Of a DNA stretch of 64,000 nucleotides, positions 59,801-64,000 are shown piece by piece. The DNA is from an uncultured Paraprevotella sp. (GTDB lineage Bacteria; Bacteroidota; Bacteroidia; Bacteroidales; Bacteroidaceae): assembly GCA_944321525.1 (NCBI GenBank), contig CALULQ010000003.1, positions 1-64,000 of the forward strand, in the 5' to 3' direction. Within the stretch, counting starts at the first letter, position 1. Each line of letters opens with the position of its first letter. The notes under the pieces were generated by a model, which saw only the letters and a program-made list of their open reading frames with translations, was not told where the DNA came from and made no database searches. A program made the position numbers and the translations under genes.

Positions 59801-60535
59801 ATGGCCGATTTTACGCAGGGGGGAAGCCAGCAAGAGTTCCGGATGGAAGAGGTGGTCTTGTTGCGCTATTTGGACGAAGAAGCGCAATGGGTTGACAGCT
59901 TGGCGCTGACAACAAACGAGGACGGTTGGCTGTATATGCCTGCGGCTTCCTGGGCCAAGGTCGTAGACGGGAACTTGGCTGAACAGTTCGGGCAAGCGCC
60001 TTATGTGGCTTTGAGCAACATCTCTAAAGTGCAGCTTGGACAGGTGGATTTGACGGGAGTGGAGCGCATGAAATTCGTGATGGGATGTGACCATGCGAAT
60101 GAACAACCGGAGTGCCGTATCGTGGTGGACAACGAGGATGAACCGTGGGGCTCGGTCAGCGTTCCATACGCGCCTTCGCTTTACTCACCGGGCGAAGTGG
60201 AAATCGAGCTTGAGCCGAAAGAAGGCGTGCATACGGTGTGGCTGGAGATGTCCGGAGATGCCAAGCTGTTTTCCGTGGAGTTCTTGAAAGATGGCGCTTC
60301 GCAAATCGGTGAGATTGCTCCGGGGAATGACGCCGGAACATTCGATGTGGAATGCGTGGGTGGCATGCTCAAGATACCGAATCTGGAGAATGACCGGGTA
60401 CGGATTTATGGGGCTGATGGGCGTATATTCTTGGTGAAAGAGCGCTTTACGGGGGATTTGATGTTCCGTTTCCCGGTAAAAGGGCTGTATATCGTCAAAG
60501 TGGGCGACCAGACCCGTAAGGTGGCGTACCATTGA
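56876..60535 (+). pseudogene. Multidomain T9SS-type GH29 fucosidase interrupted by an amber codon
   Basis: The gene starts [19 protein letters not shown] (signal peptide) and would give 1220 codons, but codon 86 (57131-57133) is TAG where the neighbouring paralogue has Trp in ESGDWYARNMYY. The frame is intact on both sides; the part from ATG 57146 is an open frame of 1129 residues. Order: GH29 domain (nucleophile Asp287 in VVYFDD), helical FIVAR-like stretch (about 570-630), two DUF5013-like domains, a CBM6-like region, and a Por-secretion-tail-like end (VRIYGADGR, then GLYIVKVGDQTRK). Unless suppressed, the product lacks an exported active enzyme. Sequencing error is possible. Confidence 0.85.
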
Positions 60536-60727
60536 GAAGGACGTTGCTTCGTAGTGGTGCGGAATAGACAGGATTGAGGACCTAAAAAAGTGATGGCGGA
60601 CCGGGCATACCTGATTTTTGTATGTATGTCCAGCCCGCCTTTCAATGCCCATGTCTTGTTGCGCTGGGGCATGCCGGCATGTCCGTGCATGCAGAATCCG
60701 GAGCTGCGGCTGGCGGAGCGCCGGATT

Positions 60728-60793
60728 GTACTTTGCGGAGAGTATTCGAGTACTCTGCGGCAAGTACTCGAGTACTTCCCGCAAAGTACGCTG
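60728..60793 (+). repeat. 22-bp-unit palindromic repeat, copy D
   Basis: Three units (60728-60749, 60750-60771, 60772-60793) with the GTACT..AGTACT layout, preceded by the flank GGCGGAGCGCCGGATT, the counterpart of that of copy B. It lies in the gap 60536-60991 between convergent genes, which has no supported gene. Confidence 0.85.
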
Positions 60794-60926
60794 CGCGATG
60801 CCGCGCGGGGAGAAGGCGTCATGCGGCCGCGGAGGCATCCTTTTCTGCAAGGGCGGGCCCGTTTGTCGGCCCTCCGGTTGCGGCGAAGTGTGGCGGGAAT
60901 GCCGTGCCGGGGCACGGCGGGGATGG

Positions 60927-60971
60927 AAAAAAGAAGCCGCGCATGCCCGTGGTTGCGGGGCATGCGCGGCT
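60927..60971 (-). terminator. Terminator of the yicC-gmk-nadD unit
   Basis: On the minus strand a perfect 14-bp stem (60958-60971 with 60935-60948) is followed by a T-rich run (the plus-strand A run 60927-60934), 21 bases past the nadD stop. Confidence 0.88.
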
Positions 60972-60991
60972 CGTGTTCTGATGGCCGGCGT

Positions 60992-61606
60992 TCAACGGCT
61001 GCTTTCCGCTGCGGCGGAAAGCCCTTGGCGGCGGTAGTATCCCTTTTCGCAGATGCGTTTCCACACGGCCTCATCCAGTGCGGCGGAGGCATCTCCGCCT
61101 TGTGCTATGGTGTGGCGGATTTGGGTGGAACTGATGTCAATGAGCGGGGTGTCCGCCAGCCTGACGCCGGGCGGGAGGGTGGCGGCATCCACGGGATAGC
61201 CCGGACGGGGATAGACGACGATGCGGTGGTGGCGCAGAATCTCGTCGGGCCTTCGCCAGCGGGCGAACGACAGCCAGTTGTCGGCCCCGATGATGAGCAC
61301 GAAGTGGCGCGACGGGTAGGCTTCCCGCAGGGCGGCCAGCGTGTCGGCGGTGAAGGACGGGCGCGGCAGACGGAACTCGAAGTCGCAGGCTTTGAGTCGG
61401 GGATGGGAGCGCACGGCCATGCGCGCCAGCTCCAGGCGCACGTTCTCGTCGAGCAGTTCGGGGTCGGCTTTCTTGAACGGGTTCTGCGGCGACACCATGA
61501 ACCATATCTCGTCCAGTTCCTCGTTGCGGCAGAGCAGGTCGCCCAACTCCACATGGCCTTTGTGGATGGGGTTGAAGGAGCCGCCGTAGATGCCGGTCTG
61601 CGTCAT
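60992..61606 (-). CDS. nadD: Nicotinate-nucleotide adenylyltransferase
   Basis: Adenylates nicotinate mononucleotide in NAD synthesis, 204 residues. The nucleotidyl-transferase start GIYGGSFNPIHKGHVELGD and the later ISSTQIRHTI are diagnostic. The start is ATG 61606, overlapping the stop of the small membrane-protein gene by four bases; the much longer open frame upstream is a shadow of gmk and yicC. Last gene of the minus-strand unit. Confidence 0.97.
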   Translation of the reverse strand: MTQTGIYGGSFNPIHKGHVELGDLLCRNEELDEIWFMVSPQNPFKKADPELLDENVRLELARMAVRSHPRLKACDFEFRLPRPSFTADTLAALREAYPSRHFVLIIGADNWLSFARWRRPDEILRHHRIVVYPRPGYPVDAATLPPGVRLADTPLIDISSTQIRHTIAQGGDASAALDEAVWKRICEKGYYRRQGLSAAAESSR

Positions 61607-61821
61607 GCCTCGGGCGGGTTCTTGTGGCGGAAATGTTCGCGCGGATGGCGCTTGCGGTTGAGCCATACGCAAATCAGGTAGGCCTGCAGGAGGGCGGCGA
61701 TGGCCATGGCGATGGCGATGAGCACCCAGTCGAAGAAAAGGGCCACCCCGAGGAGCAGGAGGCTCAGGACGCAGAGCACGACGCTGGTGGCCAGGTTGCG
61801 TTTGATGGTATTCTCGTTCAT
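61603..61821 (-). CDS. Small two-helix membrane protein, unknown
   Basis: 72 residues with two hydrophobic segments (SVVLCVLSLLLLGVALFFDW and IAIAMAIAALLQAYLICVWL) and a basic C-terminus. It has the composition of a real membrane protein and sits between gmk and nadD with a four-base overlap with nadD. I do not recognise a family. Confidence 0.72.
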   Translation of the reverse strand: MNENTIKRNLATSVVLCVLSLLLLGVALFFDWVLIAIAMAIAALLQAYLICVWLNRKRHPREHFRHKNPPEA

Positions 61822-61833
61822 GTCGGTAGGGTT

Positions 61834-62400
61834 TTATGAGTCGAGGAACGCCTTGAGCCTCGCTTCGGCTTCGGCTTCGGCTTGTTCCAGATTGTCGTTG
61901 ATGATGACGGTGTCGAATTTCGGGGCGAACGAAAGTTCGTATTCGGCACGGGCGATGCGGTCGTTGATGACTTCCGGGGCGTCCGTTCCGCGTTGCTCCA
62001 GCCGGTGGCGCAGCTCGGCCACCGACGGGGGCTGGATGAAGACGCTCAGGGCGCGGTCGCCGTAGTGCGCCTTGATGTGGCATGCTCCGTGTACGTCCAC
62101 GTCGAGCACCACGTTCTGTCCGCTCTCCAGCTGTTTCTCCACCTGCTCCTTCAGCGTGCCGTAGAAGCGGTCCTTGTACACCTCTTCGTATTCCAGGAAG
62201 TCGCCGGCGGCAATGCGGCGCCGGAACTCTTCGGGCGAGAGGAAGAAATATTCCACCCCGTCGCGCTCGCTGCCCCGCGGCGGGCGGCTGGTGGCGCTGA
62301 TGCTGAAGGCCAGGTTCAGCCCTTGCTGCATCAGGTGGTTGATGATGGTGCTTTTCCCGCTGCCGCTGGGCGCGGAAAAGATGATGAGTTTTCCAGCCAT
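61834..62400 (-). CDS. gmk: Guanylate kinase
   Basis: Phosphorylates GMP to GDP, 188 residues. P-loop FSAPSGSGKST, GMP-binding TSRPPRGSERDGVEYFF and GDFLEYEEVYKDRFYGT are all present. It lies six bases after yicC, the common yicC-gmk pair. Confidence 0.97.
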   Translation of the reverse strand: MAGKLIIFSAPSGSGKSTIINHLMQQGLNLAFSISATSRPPRGSERDGVEYFFLSPEEFRRRIAAGDFLEYEEVYKDRFYGTLKEQVEKQLESGQNVVLDVDVHGACHIKAHYGDRALSVFIQPPSVAELRHRLEQRGTDAPEVINDRIARAEYELSFAPKFDTVIINDNLEQAEAEAEARLKAFLDS

Positions 62401-62406
62401 GTCGGT

Positions 62407-63282
62407 CTACATTACGTTGAGCACTTGCTCTTTGATTTGTTCCAGTTCGTCTTTCATCTTCACCACGATGTTCTGCATTTCGGCCAGGTTGCTTTTGCTG
62501 CCCGTGGTGTTGATTTCCCGTCCCATTTCCTGTGCGATGAAGCCCAGCTTCTTGCCTTGCCCGTGTCCGTTCTCCATGGTCTCCATGAAATATTTCAGGT
62601 GGTTGGCCAGCCGTTGCTTCTCCTCGCTGATGTCCAGTTTTTCTATGTAGTAGATCATTTCCTGTTCGAGCCTGTTCTTGTCGTAGTCCACGCCCGGGAT
62701 GGCCTCCAACGCCTCGATCAGGCGTTGCCTGATGCGCTCCGTCCGGCTTTGCTCGTAGGGCTCGATACTCTTGAGCAGCTGGCCGATGTTCTGGATTTTC
62801 TCGGTGAATTTTTTCTGTAAGGCGGCTCCCTCTTGCTGGCGGAACGCCACGAGCTGTCCGATGGCCTCCTCGATGGCCGCGCGCACCACGGCCCATTCTT
62901 CTTCGTCCAGCTCTTCCGCTTCCGTGCGGGTCATGACGTCGGGGAGCTTCAGCAGGGTGGCAAACCAGTCTTGCGGCAGCGGGATGTTCCGTTCCTCGCT
63001 GATATGCTTGATTTGTTGGTAGTAGTTGTCGAGGATGGCGCCGTTGATGGGCGTGGCGGCCTGCGTGTCGTCTTTTTCAGTCCAGAGGGTGAAATCCACC
63101 TTCCCGCGCTCCAAGGCCTTCCCGATGAAGGAGCGTATCTCCATCTCCTTTTCGCGGTAGAGGGGGACGATTCGCGTGGAGAGGTCCAAAGCCTTGCTGT
63201 TTAATGATTTGACTTCAACGTGTATTTTCTTTCCTTTCACTACGGCGGTTGATTTCCCGTAGCCCGTCATTGATTGAATCAT
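62407..63282 (-). CDS. YicC/YloC-family endoribonuclease
   Basis: 291-residue protein starting MIQSMTGYGKSTAVV, the family N-terminus, and ending QNIVVKMKDELEQIKEQVLNV, the conserved C-terminus. E. coli YicC is an RNase acting on small RNA; a coiled-coil-rich middle region is seen. First gene of the yicC-gmk-nadD unit. Confidence 0.95.
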   Translation of the reverse strand: MIQSMTGYGKSTAVVKGKKIHVEVKSLNSKALDLSTRIVPLYREKEMEIRSFIGKALERGKVDFTLWTEKDDTQAATPINGAILDNYYQQIKHISEERNIPLPQDWFATLLKLPDVMTRTEAEELDEEEWAVVRAAIEEAIGQLVAFRQQEGAALQKKFTEKIQNIGQLLKSIEPYEQSRTERIRQRLIEALEAIPGVDYDKNRLEQEMIYYIEKLDISEEKQRLANHLKYFMETMENGHGQGKKLGFIAQEMGREINTTGSKSNLAEMQNIVVKMKDELEQIKEQVLNVM

Positions 63283-63302
63283 GATTTAATAATTATTTTG
63301 TG

Positions 63303-63310
63303 CAAAAGTA
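63303..63310 (-). promoter_or_regulatory. -7 box of the yicC unit
   Basis: On the minus strand the sequence is TACTTTTG, fitting TAnnTTTG, about 20 bases before the yicC start. It is back to back with the tsaB promoter. Confidence 0.5.
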
Positions 63311-63332
63311 GAAAAATAAAAGGATAAAATTG

Positions 63333-63340
63333 TAATTTTG
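63333..63340 (+). promoter_or_regulatory. -7 box of tsaB
   Basis: TAATTTTG, exact consensus, 27 bases before ATG 63368; -33 not clear. Confidence 0.5.
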
Positions 63341-63367
63341 TGGCGTTATTCAAGGAAAAAAAGCTAT

Positions 63368-64000
63368 ATGTCTTGCATACTGCATATCGAAACAAGCACG
63401 AAGGTTTGTTCTGTGGCCGCCACTGAGGACGGCATGGTGTTGTTTGAGAAAGAAGACAAGTCCGGGCCTTCGCACGCTGTGCAGTTGGGTGTCTTTGTGG
63501 ACGAGGCCCTTTCGTTTGTCGACAATCACGGGATTCCGTTCGATGCCGTGGCCGTGAGCTGCGGCCCGGGCTCCTATACGGGACTGCGCATCGGAGTGTC
63601 GATGGCCAAGGGGCTGTGCTACGGGCGCGGCCTGAAGCTGATAGCTGTCCCCACGTTGGAACTGCTGTGCGTGCCCGTGCTGCTTTATCAGGAGGATTTG
63701 CTGCCGGACGACGCGTTGCTGTGCCCGATGATTGACGCCCGCAGGATGGAAGTCTACGCCGCCTTGTATGACCGGGCGTTGCGGCCGGTTCGTCCTACGG
63801 CGGCAGACATTGTCGACTCGGAAACCTACCGCGCATATCTGGATGAGCATCCCGTGTTCTTCTTCGGCGACGGAGCCGAGAAATGCCGGGCGGCGATAAG
63901 CCATCCCAATGCCCATTTCCTGCCCGACGTGTGCCCCTTGGCCAAAAACATGGGGCCTTTGGCGGAAAAGGCGTTCGCCGCAGGCCGCTTTGAGGACGTG
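63368..64000 (+). CDS. tsaB: tRNA threonylcarbamoyladenosine biosynthesis protein TsaB (partial)
   Basis: ASKHA-fold partner of TsaD in t6A37 modification of tRNA. The open frame begins MSCILHIETSTKVCSVAA at 63368 and runs off the window end after 211 codons; CGPGSYTGLRIGVSMAKGL is the TsaB signature. Family length is about 220-240 residues, so most of the protein is present. Divergent from yicC. Confidence 0.92.
   Translation, partial: MSCILHIETSTKVCSVAATEDGMVLFEKEDKSGPSHAVQLGVFVDEALSFVDNHGIPFDAVAVSCGPGSYTGLRIGVSMAKGLCYGRGLKLIAVPTLELLCVPVLLYQEDLLPDDALLCPMIDARRMEVYAALYDRALRPVRPTAADIVDSETYRAYLDEHPVFFFGDGAEKCRAAISHPNAHFLPDVCPLAKNMGPLAEKAFAAGRFEDV

Overview
The window is a stretch of chromosome from a member of the Bacteroidales. 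Three things point there. Gene content and order (DUF177-rpmF-fabH-era-der, guaB next to PpiC/SurA/OstA-like envelope genes, rplM-rpsI-rpsB-tsf, nadD-gmk-yicC) are those of Bacteroidia. Promoters repeatedly match the Bacteroidetes type, TAnnTTTG at -7 with TTG or TTTG about 20 bp upstream. Two type IX secretion genes (porU, porV) are present, which argues for a T9SS-positive lineage rather than the common Bacteroides species that lack it. GC looks to be in the upper fifties by eye. I cannot name the genus.

Layout. 1-6.9 kb: histidine kinase, DUF177 protein, rpmF, fabH, era, der, a small lipoprotein, an unidentified structured-RNA candidate and tpx. 6.9-8.3 kb: accessory island with a palindromic repeat, an Abi/HEPN gene behind a short structured leader RNA, and gene fragments on both sides. 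8.3-16.6 kb: an MlaEF-like lipid transporter (minus), lptB, tig, clpP, clpX, recQ. 16.6-17.6 kb: a 767-bp element with inverted repeats and an 8-bp target duplication. 17.6-27.0 kb: guaB, two PpiC/SurA-type chaperones, an OstA-like protein, a small membrane protein, mutL, trpS. 27.0-30.4 kb: second accessory patch (palindromic repeat, sugar O-acetyltransferase, MBL hydrolase, DUF4160/DUF2442-like protein, two identical tRNA-Val). 30.4-39.2 kb: purB, a pseudouridine synthase with an Arg/Gly/Tyr-rich tail, asnS, second 756-bp element copy, GNAT, rplM, rpsI, rpsB, tsf. 39.3-45.5 kb: FAH-family hydrolase, porU, porV, ispF. 45.5-60.5 kb: fucose locus: fucI, a mutarotase, fucP, a GH2 enzyme, truncated third element copy, three GH29 alpha-L-fucosidase genes. 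60.5-64 kb: nadD, a small membrane protein, gmk, yicC (minus) and the start of tsaB.

How genes work together. Secreted or lipid-anchored GH29 and GH2 enzymes would release L-fucose and other sugars from host-type glycans; FucP imports fucose, the mutarotase equilibrates its anomers and FucI isomerises it to fuculose. The third GH29 gene encodes a long multidomain protein ending in a probable T9SS C-terminal signal, so PorU/PorV about 13 kb upstream are plausible parts of its export route. That gene carries an in-frame amber codon at codon 86 where its neighbour has Trp.

Most unusual content: (1) a three-copy, roughly 760-bp family without a transposase, with inverted repeats and clear 8-bp target duplications at two copies; (2) a four-copy intergenic family built from 22-bp near-palindromic units; (3) the Abi/HEPN gene with a compact structured RNA between its promoter and start, lying between fragments similar to the DUF4160/DUF2442 locus 22 kb away; (4) the amber-interrupted T9SS fucosidase.
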